64,000 nucleotides of DNA, taken from NCBI GenBank assembly GCA_009767595.1, contig VSDK01004528.1:31160-95159 (forward strand), read 5' to 3'. This document shows positions 48,007 to 57,250 of the stretch, one piece after another. Below the pieces are notes generated by a model. It did no database searches. It saw only the letters and a list, made by a program, of their open reading frames with translations, and was not told the origin of the DNA. The stretch's first letter is position 1; each line of letters opens with the position of its first letter. The translations under genes and the position numbers were made by a program. Source of the DNA: Symbiodinium kawagutii. Lineage: Eukaryota > Sar > Dinophyceae > Suessiales > Symbiodiniaceae.

Positions 48007-50203
48007 TAATTCCATTGTATCCCCACAAGGCGGCTGGGTGTGCGGCTGTTATCAAGGTTCACCAACCACGTTTCATCAGCATTCACTATCAATAAACATC
48101 ACTAAACACTCTTAATTCTTAACCACTTTTCAACCACCACTCGCGATCTTCGTAATCCAAAGTCAACCATTTTTGACAACCAACCTCCCAACCTACCAAC
48201 CAACCTCCCAACCTACCAACCTACCAACCAACGAAACCGTAAAACATGACTGGCGGGTGTTCAGTGGAGCTCTGGTGATCGAGGCACGTCCGCTATCGCA
48301 AGACACCTTGGCGAAACGGCACAAGGAGAAGTGGATGGGCGGTGATGAAAACCTCTGAAACCGCATCCAACTGTGGAGCAGTGATACAACATCATATAAT
48401 TAGAAAACATTGATCGATATATGTAGTTTCATGATGGGTCTGAAACAACACCTCAGGAGATCAAACACTATCACACAGTTTCGATGAGATCATCTACGGG
48501 CTGATTGACACCAAAACGACGACAACTCCACCTGCAACAATAGCAGCCACCAATAGGTGATGGGTCATCATGATTGTTTGTTGACGCTGACTGATACTAT
48601 TCAATGAAAATCATAATACGGATGTATGCGTATGAATATGTATATTGATGATCAGTGAAAATAGCCAACATTGGCTTGCAACTGATGATCATTTCCTAAT
48701 GTTGGATAATAACGCTAAGCGTTTCGTCTACTAATGACTAGACTATACCATTTGGTTAAGGCGCTCCTGGTAGCTCCTTCGCTCCCCCACCAGAAGGCTA
48801 GAGCGGGATACCCTTGGCTCCCAATCGCTCCCTGCCAACCACCAGCCATACCAGGGGATAACAAGATTGGTGGTTTAACCCCCCATGAAAAATATCACTC
48901 AACCAACCAACCATTTGTGAATGCCATGGAAAACAGAAAAGGTCAATCATACCATGAATTTGATCCAAACAGTAGTTGTTTAACCATTTTTTCCCGATTA
49001 TGGACCACTATAATCCCAAATGAGCCATTGTGAAGCCATCCAATCATTGGTCAGTACCAGAAAACAACAACTTCCACAACACAAACTCGGCTGAACAATC
49101 CAAGAGACAAAGCCAAATTGCCTGTCGTTGTTCCACGTGTTGATGGTGCCCTTCTCACCTCGCCATGGCCGCGCACCGGTCACAGCTTTTCGTTTCGACA
49201 AGATCTCAGGATGTAAGGCCAGAAGAGTCACGCCCATGATTCCAGTCACCATTATAGTAGGTACTGTAGCCAACCTCAGTCACAACAATGGTAGAAACCA
49301 GCTGTCAATTACCTATTATAATTGTGGCTGGAAGCATAGGGTCAGGATGTAAGGCCAGAACAGTGATGCCAAGCAACCACCTAGGTGAAGAAGACTTTGG
49401 TTTTGACATGCCGACACTGGCATTGGTCGAGCACACAGTGCACTTCATGTCATGTTTTACCATCAGCCTTCACTTCAAAATCCGGCAACTCTCCCGCTGT
49501 GATTGGCAGAAACCAAAACAATTGTACCAACCCAAAGGTATTACCCAAGGTACCTACAGCTGAATCTTACTCCAGGTGATTGAACAAGAAAACTCAATTG
49601 GGTAAGGAGACACACCCCAACACTGAGGCACACGGTACATGTATGTTGGTTTCACGTGATCATTTCATTCTTCAACTATTGCACAATCTTTTTGTTGCTT
49701 CCAAATCGATAATTTACTGGTCTTCCCAGGTCTCACCTTGTACATGAAAATTGTCTATATGAATTCGACAACAAATCTATACATGAAAAATACATTAAGC
49801 GAAAGCAAGCATGATATGGTGGTTTCTTAATGGGGGTCCCCCAAATCATCCAGTCATTACTCATTCTTAAAAATCAACAAACCATAACTTCGGGGTTCCC
49901 TCTCTTGAGAAACCACCATAATACACATTACACGCATTTATCTACCATCTGGTTTCACCACTCCCTGTAGCTCTTTAGCTCCCCCTTTAAAGGGATTCAG
50001 GGATACCCCTGGCTCCTTAGCTCCCTGCAAATCACCAGCTAGTTATACACCAACATTAGAACACTAGCAGTGTGACATGCCACATTTTCAAAGCAGCTTG
50101 GGCATTCCACAGCCAGGTCGCGTTTGCTGCTGTCCTTGGTTGCGCCGCCACCACTGGCTGCCGCGTCCCGGCCATCCCGGCTGCGGCTGGCGCTGCGTCC
50201 CAT
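37118..50203 (-). CDS. Cold-shock-domain protein with RS/RG-rich tails, gene span; exons listed separately
   Basis: Putative RNA-binding protein. Eleven exons join in phase to about 237 residues. A short RS-like N terminus (MGRSASRSRDGRD) is followed by one cold-shock domain: KGTINTWNNDRQFGF, VSCDSGQDLFTHAEYI, GLRRGDRISFDVEE, KSMQAVNVEIIDL. An insert (TDTNARYDAKTR) lengthens the usual loop. The C-terminal half is an RS and RG domain (KRSRSPSRRRSRS, RGRGGGRGRS, PRRSPARSPPRRRSDSRRRR), as in splicing factors. RNA binding follows from the domain; a role in splicing is inference. The FGF motif and DLF-H motif expected on the nucleic-acid face are present. Both ends of the gene are less sure than the middle. 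Confidence 0.82.
38590..38693. mobile_element. Family C short inverted-repeat element
   Basis: gtgtttctcaaacaaaggta cccc ... gggtatccccattttgagaa agcac. It lies beside the cold-shock/RS exon at 38747. Confidence 0.72.
38747..38778 (-). CDS. Cold-shock/RS exon, probable
   Basis: 32 bases encoding (G)AEVPAAVAER. Acceptor GGGACAG; donor GTGATC likely but not certain. Confidence 0.6.
39379..39497 (-). CDS. Cold-shock/RS exon: RS tract
   Basis: 119 bases encoding RRSPRRSPARSPPRRRSDS, RRRRPSEPTAPGAPVAEA and RTN. Acceptor GTGCCAG, donor GCATGG (GC type). Longer open frames on the + strand here are shadows of this Arg-rich exon. Confidence 0.85.
39605..39712. mobile_element. Family A short inverted-repeat element
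   Basis: Left end ttggtgaaccctgtacccct, right end attgacccatagcc. The ~35 bp to its left (cactacaagggataccaact) also occur, inverted, beside the family A copy at 44.1 kb. Confidence 0.65.
39830..40540. repeat. Degenerate ccctagttta repeats
   Basis: About 700 bp of spaced accctagttt, aaccctatag and cccttagtt blocks, left of the cold-shock/RS exon at 40572. They resemble plant-type telomere repeat loosely but are never a clean array. Confidence 0.6.
40572..40635 (-). CDS. Cold-shock/RS exon: RD/RS tract
   Basis: 64 bases encoding (G)GAEKPRDDSRKPPPRRRDS and two bases more than Arg. Acceptor CCCCAG, donor GCGACG (GC type). Confidence 0.8.
41255..41350. repeat. (GGT/AGT)n low-complexity tract
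   Basis: Impure tract (agtggtggtggtagtggtgc) in the cold-shock gene intron between 43745 and 40635. Confidence 0.8.
41820..41925. repeat. Family F repeat (ccctctggtaaact)
   Basis: accctctggtaaactccaag begins a ~100-bp segment ending near ttgcagctcactttaccaga. Related starts occur at 3068, 32475 and 54531 (tctggtaa, often with aaaatccacca following). Confidence 0.5.
43361..43438. repeat. (ATC)n microsatellite with cag interruptions
   Basis: Impure run in the cold-shock gene intron between 43824 and 40635. Confidence 0.85.
43574..43664. mobile_element. Family D short inverted-repeat element
   Basis: ttggtggtttcaaccccttt gaaaaatatt ... catgtttgaaaccacca. Confidence 0.72.
43745..43824 (-). CDS. 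Cold-shock/RS exon: linker
   Basis: 80 bases encoding (R)SRGGRNNTRPNEQRV then TRPQQPWWYPR. Acceptor GCGCAAG, donor GTGGAG. Phases fit both neighbours. Confidence 0.75.
43884..44177. repeat. ~300-bp long repeat, copy 1, ending in a family A element
   Basis: Contains ggttaatggttaatcatagg, tatatgggtcaatatgaatc, ggttaactggctggttaatg and aggggatata in this order, then a family A element from 44063. The same blocks in the same order recur at 50245-50547. Confidence 0.7.
44290..44352. repeat. Foldback element around gggatatcaaacaac
   Basis: gggatatcaaacaactac and its inverse tgttgtttgatatccc are separated by about 15 bases. A related block (gggataccaactac) lies at 39580 and, inverted, near 44195. 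Confidence 0.55.
45144..45232. mobile_element. Family E element, diverged
   Basis: ccatttggttagaacactcc tggtaatcc ... gctcccaatcgctc. Confidence 0.55.
45656..45756 (-). CDS. Cold-shock/RS exon: last strand and RS/RG tract
   Basis: 101 bases encoding AVNVEIIDLVKRSRSPSR, then RRSRSRGRGGGRGRS and two bases of Arg. The first residues finish the domain (A-NV). Acceptor GTGGGAG, donor GCACAC (GC type). Confidence 0.92.
46675..46723 (-). CDS. Cold-shock/RS exon: RISF-VEE strand
   Basis: 49 bases encoding (R)ISFDVEEPQGTKKSMQ. Acceptor GTGGCCAG, donor GCGCCG (GC type). Confidence 0.9.
46989..47067. mobile_element. Family C element, partial
   Basis: atatgggtgtttctcaaaac cagggtacccccaaaa; the right terminal repeat has decayed. 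Confidence 0.5.
47288..47375 (-). CDS. Cold-shock/RS exon: DLFTH strand
   Basis: 88 bases encoding (G)QDLFTHAEYITDTNARYDA, then KTRGLRRGD and two bases of Arg. Donor GACACG (GA type). Without this donor the frame continues into sequence that does not fit the domain. Confidence 0.88.
47920..48006. repeat. (ATC)n microsatellite
   Basis: 29 triplets, the longest in the window, between two cold-shock/RS exons. Confidence 0.95.
48291..48306 (-). CDS. Cold-shock/RS 16-base microexon
   Basis: Encodes VSCDS and one base of Gly. Acceptor GCCAAG, donor GACGTG (GA type). It supplies exactly the missing residues between FGF and GQDLFTH, and the phases fit on both sides. Confidence 0.72.
48746..48843. 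mobile_element. Family E element
   Basis: taccatttggttaaggcgct cctggtagctcc ... ggatacccttggctcccaat cgctccctgcc. No strong terminal repeats; recognised by recurrence. Confidence 0.65.
48865..48955. mobile_element. Family D short inverted-repeat element
   Basis: gattggtggtttaacccccc atgaaaaatatcactcaacc; the right end is diverged. Confidence 0.58.
49109..49158 (-). CDS. Cold-shock/RS exon: first strands of the domain
   Basis: 50 bases encoding (G)EKGTINTWNNDRQFGF. The pattern G-I--WN---FGF is the RNP-1 region of cold-shock domains. Acceptor ATGGCGAG, donor GTCTCT. Confidence 0.85.
49233..49342. mobile_element. Family B element flanked by ~30-bp direct repeats
   Basis: cccatgattccag ... ctggaagcatagggt. 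Outside it, caggatgtaaggccagaa occurs on both sides (49207 and 49344), and the likeness runs on to about 30 bp. Confidence 0.75.
49814..49921. mobile_element. Family C short inverted-repeat element
   Basis: atatggtggtttcttaatgg gggtccccc ... ctcttgagaaaccaccata. Confidence 0.72.
49942..50037. mobile_element. Family E element
   Basis: taccatctggtttcaccact ccctgtagctc ... gggatacccctggctcctta gctccc. Confidence 0.65.
50152..50203 (-). CDS. Cold-shock/RS gene, probable exon 1
   Basis: ATG at 50203-50201, MGRSASRSRDGRDAAAS. The frame stays open beyond 50152 (through SSKRDLAVECPSC), so the donor is not fixed; GTGGCG at 50151 gives the phase the next exon needs. Confidence 0.5.
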
Positions 50204-50244
50204 AGCCTTGACTCTCGACCTGGGGAGACAAATGGAAGCTAAAA

Positions 50245-50547
50245 ACAGGTGGGTCAATACGGTTATGGTGAATGGTAATAATAGGGGATGATAAATAACA
50301 AATCTACAATGGGGGATATATACTAACTATATGGGTCAATATGAATCAACCAACCAATGGTTAACTGGCTGGTTAATGGTTAACAATAGGGGATGATCAC
50401 CAGCAATAGTAGGGGATATACCAGCTATACATGGCGAACTGGGTCAATATTAATCAGCCAACTCATGGTGGATAATCACCAGGAATAATAGGGAAAACAA
50501 TGGATAATAATGGGGAAACCAGAGGTACAGGGTTTTGACCCACAGCC
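50245..50547. repeat. ~300-bp long repeat, copy 2, ending in a family A element
   Basis: Direct-orientation copy of 43884-44177. It sits just upstream of exon 1 of the cold-shock gene. The terminal family A part (50433-50547) ends gggttttgacccacagcc. Confidence 0.7.
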
Positions 50548-51012
50548 AATTGAGTCCAGTCCATTAAACAAGTTAGGTCGACTAAACAAGTATGCTGCAA
50601 TATGAAACAACAGAATTGTCAGGTGCTTCCATGGCACTAAACAATTGAGATCAATTGAGTCCTGTTTAGAAACGAGTGAATCTGGAACGAAACAGGAAAG
50701 TGAAACTTCTGTTGCTTCACTTGTTTAGAAACGAGTGATTTTGAAACAAATTTAGAAACTTTTGTTTGCAATGGAAAGTTGACACTGCAGAGGTTCAACC
50801 ACAACGGACCCAGTGCCAGGCAAAGCCGCCAAGAACAACAGGGGCTCTGCATGGATGCCATGTCAGGCACTGGTCATGGGGGGAAGATCGGGAAGCTGTG
50901 ACGAAAACGGCTCCTGGTCATCTATGAGCCGTCGCGTGGTTCGAATGGTTGATCATGGTTGATCGATCATCTCATTTATCAACCATTATGGAACATCAAG
51001 TAGATATTATGT

Positions 51013-51381
51013 TCAGGTTTCAACAGACCTGTAAAACAACCACCAACAGCTTCTGGCAACACTGCAACACTCACCCGCGCCCACTTTGCCGAGCAGCTCT
51101 AGCAATGCCGTGCCAAAATTTGTGAAGGGGGCCCGAAGTGTCGCGATAAGAACGGACACAAGCAAATCGAGCACCCCAAAAATATGTGTTGAACTACCCA
51201 GCACGCATTTGGATGATTGTGTGATTGCTATGTGTTGGTTTGACCTCACACCCAATGCATCATCCCCCGTTTGGCTCATTCCTGCCTCCCCTGAAGCCAG
51301 AACAGCGGCAGAATGCAATGGAGGACATGGGGCGAAGTTTTCAAACTCAGAAACCATCCCTACCAAATGAGCGGTTGCCAA
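51013..51381 (-). CDS. Unrecognised ORF, both strands open
   Basis: 122 codons on the minus strand (MATAHLVGMVSEFENFAPCP at the start, a hydrophobic stretch VLDLLVSVLIATL in the middle). The + strand is also open at 51086-51370 for 94 codons. I cannot tell which, if either, is coding. Confidence 0.22.
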   Translation of the reverse strand: MATAHLVGMVSEFENFAPCPPLHSAAVLASGEAGMSQTGDDALGVRSNQHIAITQSSKCVLGSSTHIFGVLDLLVSVLIATLRAPFTNFGTALLELLGKVGAGECCSVARSCWWLFYRSVET

Positions 51382-51875
51382 AACCCGTCAAATAGGTCGT
51401 CAAAGCCTTGATTGGCAGCTAAACAAATGCAGCAATCGACTCTAGTTTGACGTGTGTCTTCTCGGAAACGTTGGATGTTTATGGTCGGTGAAGTACTAGT
51501 TGACGGTTGATGATGGGATTAGCCAACCATCGGTTCCCAGAGGGTGCTCATGGAAAGATCCACATGAAACTAGATGTTCAGTTGTGGTTCATATCGGCGT
51601 TTCCTGTAGATTGTCACCCATGGATACCTATGGGAGCTTTCATGGCCATTCGAGCTTCCCAAGAAAATGACCTGCCTAGAACGAATGGTTGACTACAATA
51701 GCTCCAAACCAGATACCCCTGGCTCTTGGCCCCGCTCCCTCCCAACCATTAGACAGTTTTGAAGCTCACTGCTGTTGCTGCTGCAGTTCATCCAGCTATT
51801 TCTAAAGCGACTCAGTTCATCTTGGTCCCGCCATCTTTTCCAAGAACGCAAACACTTCAACCCACAAACATATTG

Positions 51876-51982
51876 GGTGGCTCAAAATAGGGGACCCCTA
51901 GAAATGGTTGGCTTATCGCCAAAAATGGTCAATAAACTGCATGGATGATCTTAGGGGTACCGCTATTTTCAGAAACCACCGT
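51876..51982. mobile_element. Family C short inverted-repeat element
   Basis: ggtggctcaaaataggggac ... taccgctattttcagaaacc acc. Confidence 0.72.
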
Positions 51983-52090
51983 GAGCTAGAACAAATACGA
52001 CAAAGCCATTTTCGTAAACATGGTCGCGGTCAGAGCTGTTCCAAACCCCTTCATGGCTGATTGAATTCCCATGACCACTTCGGAAAACTG

Positions 52091-52188
52091 GTTGGTGGTT
52101 TCAAACTCTCTGAAGAAAATGCTCCTTCCTCACTCAGCTATTTGTCCCACATATTGGGGAAAATTAAACATGTCAATCAAACCACCAT
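52091..52188. mobile_element. Family D short inverted-repeat element
   Basis: gttggtggtttcaaactctc tgaag ... catgtcaatcaaaccaccat. Confidence 0.7.
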
Positions 52189-52733
52189 TCAATATAGTTG
52201 TTTAACCATCATTGTTAGTTATTATCCGTATTATTCCCTTTAAACCACTATTTTCAACCAGAAAACCACCAACCAGAAAAACATTTTTTCGACAATGGGG
52301 TGGCCATGTTGAAACCACGACCAGGCGTAGTCGCGTCGCCGTTCATGGGAAACCGACCGTGAGCGATTTTGATTTCGATGACTGGAAAGCCATGTTGTAA
52401 GCAGGGTACCCCTGGCGTAGGGATTGTTGCCTGTAGGAGAACGGGAGGCTAGGTTTTTCTAAACTATAGACTACAGTCAAATGATGCCCTAATCACACCA
52501 ACTATTCTGAGCCATTTACCCTTCAACTATGGTTTACCCTTGGGTAAATGGCTCAGAATCACACAATTTGACCAATCTGGTTACCAGCTATGCACCGGTG
52601 TTGCAGTTGGTCGCCATGGGGTTGCCGTTTTGACCCTGCGAAAGTAAGACGTGCGCCTGTGCGAGGGACCATCAGGGCGTTGGGTTCAAAGGAAGCGTCC
52701 TGGGTGGCTCATGACTGATGGGGGGCAACGATG

Positions 52734-52832
52734 TCCTACGCTTCCAGTGACCATTCGGGAACCAACCCCAGTCACAACGACCTGGTAGAAACCAGCCGGT
52801 TGCCTAGTATAATGGCGACTGCAAGCATAGGG
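52734..52832. mobile_element. Family B short inverted-repeat element
   Basis: cctacgcttccagtgaccat ... atggcgactgcaagcatagg, 99 bp. Confidence 0.75.
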
Positions 52833-53032
52833 ATGGTGAATGAATGATCACTACACGTCTCAATATCAGAATCGCTGATGATCATAATTTCCAGCTGACT
52901 GAAAATGCAAATTACCGAGCACACATTCTTGCCATGGAGAGTCCTGACCACTGCTTCTCTTTCATAAAGATGTTACTGCCTTCCATCGCTGAGTATGACC
53001 AACCAACAAATGATTGCGAACACACCACCATC

Positions 53033-53121
53033 TGGGTGTTCTCACAACAGGGGACCCCCAAACTGGTTTGTGAACTACTATGAATGATTTTTGTGGGATG
53101 ATTTTTGAGAAACCATCATAT
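53033..53121. mobile_element. Family C short inverted-repeat element, diverged
   Basis: tgggtgttctcacaacaggg gaccccc ... gatttttgagaaaccatcat. Confidence 0.6.
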
Positions 53122-53546
53122 ATGCCAAACACCTCCCAATCAACACCTCAGTACCGCTGCAAAGAAGTTCTCCACACTGCTGGTGGAAAAAAGCGCGGGG
53201 TAAAATCTGGCATGGAATTTCATCACCTGGAGTAATTTAGTAGTGGCACTTATAGTAGCACTTATAGTAGCACTTATGGTAGCACTTACAGTACAATCAC
53301 CAGTAAAACAGGCACTGAGATTAAATGAATCAAAATCACGTGGAGTTTGATGTAGCCTATCAGTGCGTGCACCGGAAATTCACTCCGTGTGGATCAGGAA
53401 AAAAATGAATCGAATCCTTGAGGATACATGCTACTACTCGTCCAACTCAAAGAGCCATTTCAATTGACCACAATAAAGTCGATGATCCATCTGTTTGGCT
53501 AAGAAGTCATCTACTAATCCTTAGTTGATCAAGGCCTGATCAAGAC

Positions 53547-53813
53547 ATGGCCATGCCAACTCCATCTGTCCTCCAACTTGAAACCTTTCATGGGCAACAG
53601 TTCGACCCCTTGTGGCAGAAAGTGCTCGGGATTTCGGTACAAACCTCCGCTGCGCAGCATGGAGGAAGCGCCGGCAGGACACTAGGCACCCTGGAGGTAA
53701 GAAAAAATATGATTGCATGTGGACGAAAATTGTTATGGGACCCATTGGCCAAGGAAATTGGTTTTGACTGCTTCTTACACTCCAAGGGTGAGGGTGATGA
53801 GAATGAGAGATGA
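53547..53813 (+). CDS. Unrecognised ORF
   Basis: 88 codons, including QLETFHGQQFDPLWQKVLGI and KLLWDPLAKEIGFDCFL. Sequence around it is not one of the repeat families. No start context or splice structure supports it further. Confidence 0.22.
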   Translation: MAMPTPSVLQLETFHGQQFDPLWQKVLGISVQTSAAQHGGSAGRTLGTLEVRKNMIACGRKLLWDPLAKEIGFDCFLHSKGEGDENER

Positions 53814-54710
53814 TGCATCCACCAGAAAACAGACTTTAGTTATAGCTGGATAATGCTGGATAATTACTATCTTGTGTACGACCTGATGGTATCACACACA
53901 CATGAGTCGCAGCATCTGTCACGGAGTGGGTAAGGTGCAGCAACCTCTGGCTACCGAGACCTTTTTTCTACGTTGGGCATCAGCAAGACTTCTCGATGAT
54001 TAGCGGCCACTGGTTACCCATGTGGTTCTTGCCATCCGTTTAAACACAGAGCAATTCAATCTACGTAGCCAAACAAAAAACGACACATTGAATACATGAT
54101 CTGCATTCGCATGCACTAGCTACTGAAAGGATGCTTCCAAAGACAAAGCAAACTAGAACCATCGTTCCGAGTGCGGTGTATCACACGCACGGTCACCGTA
54201 TCAGGATCCCATAGTGTTCATTTTGTTTCATGTTCAACCGATGGATGTCCACTGTCATCCCATATGAATGCAGAATGTCCAATCATGATCCCACCTTTTC
54301 ATGCTGATGTTGGTGGCTGGTGCTCACGATGATGAAACAATTAGCCCACATGAATGGTCGCTGTTGGTTGTTATCCCCGAAAACAAACCATCATAAACCA
54401 TCAAACCTAACCACCAGTACGCGTCATTGAATAATCATTGACTAGCGTTAACGATTATCCATGGTCAACCCTTTTTGATGATGCATCATCATCCAACAGC
54501 CATCATTGATCATGATTGATAACTAATTATCTGGTAAGCTGCCCTGGAAGTGGAAAATCCACCATTCATAGATGAGTGCTTGGTGGCTTATAGATCCCTT
54601 GCTAAAAAAAATATTTCTAGTGGTTATATGGGAAATCAATCATATCCCAAAAACACCAAAAAACCTAAGAATTCGTGGGTATAAGCCATTCATAGATGTG
54701 TTGTGTATTA

Positions 54711-54922
54711 ACTACCTTTCATTTGGTCGGACCCTCCTTGTAGCTCCTGGCACCGCTCCCATTTGAAAGGCACATATATGGTGATTTCTCAGAATAGGGG
54801 ACCCCCTAAATCATCCATTAATAGTCATTTATAGTAATAAACCAGCCATTTTTGGGGGTCCCCAATTTTGAGAAACAGCCATATGGATACCCCTGGCTCC
54901 TGGCCCCGCTCCCTCCGAACCA
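54711..54922. mobile_element. Family E element split by a family C insertion
   Basis: Left half tacctttcatttggtcggac cctccttgtagctcctggc, right half ggatacccctggctcctggc cccgctccctcc. Without the 109-bp insert the halves align with the other E copies. Confidence 0.72.
54776..54884. mobile_element. Family C element inserted into a family E element
   Basis: tatggtgatttctcagaata gggg ... ccccaattttgagaaacagc cata. It interrupts a family E copy whose halves lie at 54711-54775 and 54885-54922. Flanks share atat, a candidate target-site duplication. Confidence 0.78.
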
Positions 54923-55429
54923 CGACCCGCGTCACTGTCGTCTGCCGACCTGCAATGGATTGCAGAGCCAGGCGCCGATCTCGGAAGTCATCTGCGAGGA
55001 TCAGCGGGCTAGGGCCAGGGGTCAACAATGGTGGGGGTTGCCATTGTGACACCAGGGGTTGACAGAGGACAGCTTGACAATGGTCAGCTTTGCGATGGAT
55101 GATGATGATCCAAAGAAAAATGCTTTTCATAGGGAAGTTTACAGTCGAACAGTCGGTGGTTATAGACATCGATGGCCAATATCCAGAACAAATCATGATG
55201 ATCAGCATTGAATCATCATGGTCAATAAACGTTTAGCATGGATCTTATCATGCATGGATATGATGATAACGATCAGTTGGTTGATGATTTCATTCACGAT
55301 CATCGAGAGTGGCTTGACAATGCTGGCGCGAGTGGAAACTGATGCTGAGGGTCATGGAGCATCATTGCTTGTGAAGACAGCAATCACCAACAAATTGGGA
55401 GAGTACAGAAAATAGAACGCCACAATCAC

Positions 55430-55556
55430 ACATGTGGCTATGGGTCAAAACCCTGTACCCCTGGTTCCCCTATCATTAATCATTGTTTTCCCTACTATTG
55501 GTGGTGGTTATCCGCCATGAGTTGGTTCATTAATATTGACCCAGCTCGCCACATGT
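55430..55556. mobile_element. Family A short inverted-repeat element, full length
   Basis: Bounded by acatgtggc on the left and gccacatgt on the right, with the tatgggtcaaaaccctgtac block inside. Best-preserved copy in the window. Confidence 0.75.
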
Positions 55557-57051
55557 TTCTGATTCCGAACAAATCTCAAAGTATTAGCGTTCTTCGGGAT
55601 CTTCATCCGGCCGTTTCTTGCATGTTTGATAATGACCCATGCCCCGCAGCCGTTCACCGCAGATCTAATCTGTTGATTTTGGTGCCTAGATGACCTGGGT
55701 GCTTAGATCTCTTATTAAATCTATTTCCATGGCAAAACTCCAGCAACGCCAACATGTCCAAACTGATTTGCCAAATCAGACTTGCCGGTCCGAATCTGCT
55801 CCTGCAATCTGTTTGTCGGCTACTCATGCGGAGCACCATAGAAGGGAAGAGCGTGACTTTTTGGGGTACCCCACCATGACTGTATCAACCATGGGTTTTC
55901 TCAATCCTGTGTCAACAATATTCTCTCACGGTTAATCATTTTGTCAACACACTACTGTATCAACCATGGTTTCTCAATTTGTAGCATCTTTGCTTCGCAT
56001 ATCTTTTCACCTGCGGACAATCTGGCAGCTGGATACTTTGATCCAAGTACTGCAGGCATCACTCCACTTTGGCCTGACAGGTGTCAACGATTGAGCCAAG
56101 AGCTTTCCGCTGTAATGCAGGTCTGAATCGCTGTTGCAAAGGACTCTTGAGTGCAAGAAACAAAAAACGTGGTGCTTTGTAATATATGGTTAAAACAAGA
56201 CTCAAAGATGCGGCTTTCTAGAGGTGAACAAGCACTTCCTATCAGCAGATTGGAAACTTCTCATCCACAACGCTGTTGACAGCGCCTGACGATCCTGTTT
56301 CCGCGAGAGCGCAAGTAGCATATGCCTCAGTGGGCTAGCCAACTTGCACACCGAAATTATGGCCGAAAAGCCCATCGAAGTGTACGAAAAGCCAAGAAAT
56401 GAGGCATTTTATAAGTATGCAAAATGCAGAAATTCGTTGATTTTCACGCATGATCAAAAGGTTGCTGTCTTGTCCAAAGTGCTGTATATTGAATGGCTGT
56501 GGCTCACGACTCCGTACCGGTTCTGTTCACATCTCAAAAATGAACAGAATCCTCTAGCTGCTAGATGGCGAACCACTACAGTATTATACCCCCCATTTTG
56601 GCGATATGTTGTTGTGAATTCATACCTAGATTGTACAGTTTAAAGTCATGAGCCATTCTTGAACATTGCTACCCATCCAAATCATGGCGAGCCAGCATTC
56701 AAAGGCATCCATCATCCACCTTCATTGACCATCATTAACCATTCTTACGAAGCATCATCATCAAACATCAATCACAACCAAATTCACCATCGTGAACATC
56801 ATTAACTATCATGAAGCATTATTAAACGTCATCTGTCATGAGCTATGATTAACCATCATCAAGCATCATCAACCAGTGCTGGAATCTACCATTGACGAAG
56901 CATCTTTAACCATCATGAACCATTCACCATCAGTAACCATCATTAGCCATCATTTCATCCTCATTTAACCCTCATTTAACCATCATGGAACCATCATTCA
57001 CCATCTTGCCATCAATCATTCACCACCACCACCAGATCTCAAGAAGCTGGT

Positions 57052-57110
57052 GGATCGTCTCAGCCCCGCACGCGAGGAATACCGGCCTGGCGATCGAGGT
57101 CATGGTGGTA
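57052..57110 (+). CDS. Candidate exon on the + strand, unknown protein
   Basis: Acceptor CACCACCAG, reading LKKLVDRLSPAREEYRPGDR, then GTCATG as donor. It follows nearly 400 bp of CA-rich simple sequence, as many real exons here do. The charged helix reads like protein, but the opposite strand is also partly open and no partner exon was found. Confidence 0.33.
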
Positions 57111-57152
57111 GGGACAAGGGGATTACTAGTAGAACCACAAGGAGTGACACAA

Positions 57153-57250
57153 ATATGGTGATTTCTCAAAATGGGGGTACCCCCAAAATGGCTGGTTATT
57201 GCTGTAAATGGATGATTTGGGAGTACCCCGATTTTGAGAAACAGCCATAT
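57153..57250. mobile_element. Family C short inverted-repeat element, well preserved
   Basis: 98 bp, atatggtgatttctcaaaat ... attttgagaaacagccatat; the arms pair for over 20 bases with few mismatches. Confidence 0.8.

Larger units (their letters stand above)
50548..57051. other. Repeat-rich stretch without assignable genes
   Basis: Upstream of the cold-shock gene. Holds elements of families A to F as listed, three unsupported ORFs, and CA-rich simple sequence at 56640-57040. GC-richer unexplained patches lie at 50780-50940 and 55850-56130. Confidence 0.4.

Noticed and set aside
47732-48055. ORF with a long poly-Asp or poly-Ser run
   Set aside because: It is only the translation of the (ATC)n microsatellite, as are those at 33532-33768 and 43206-43506.
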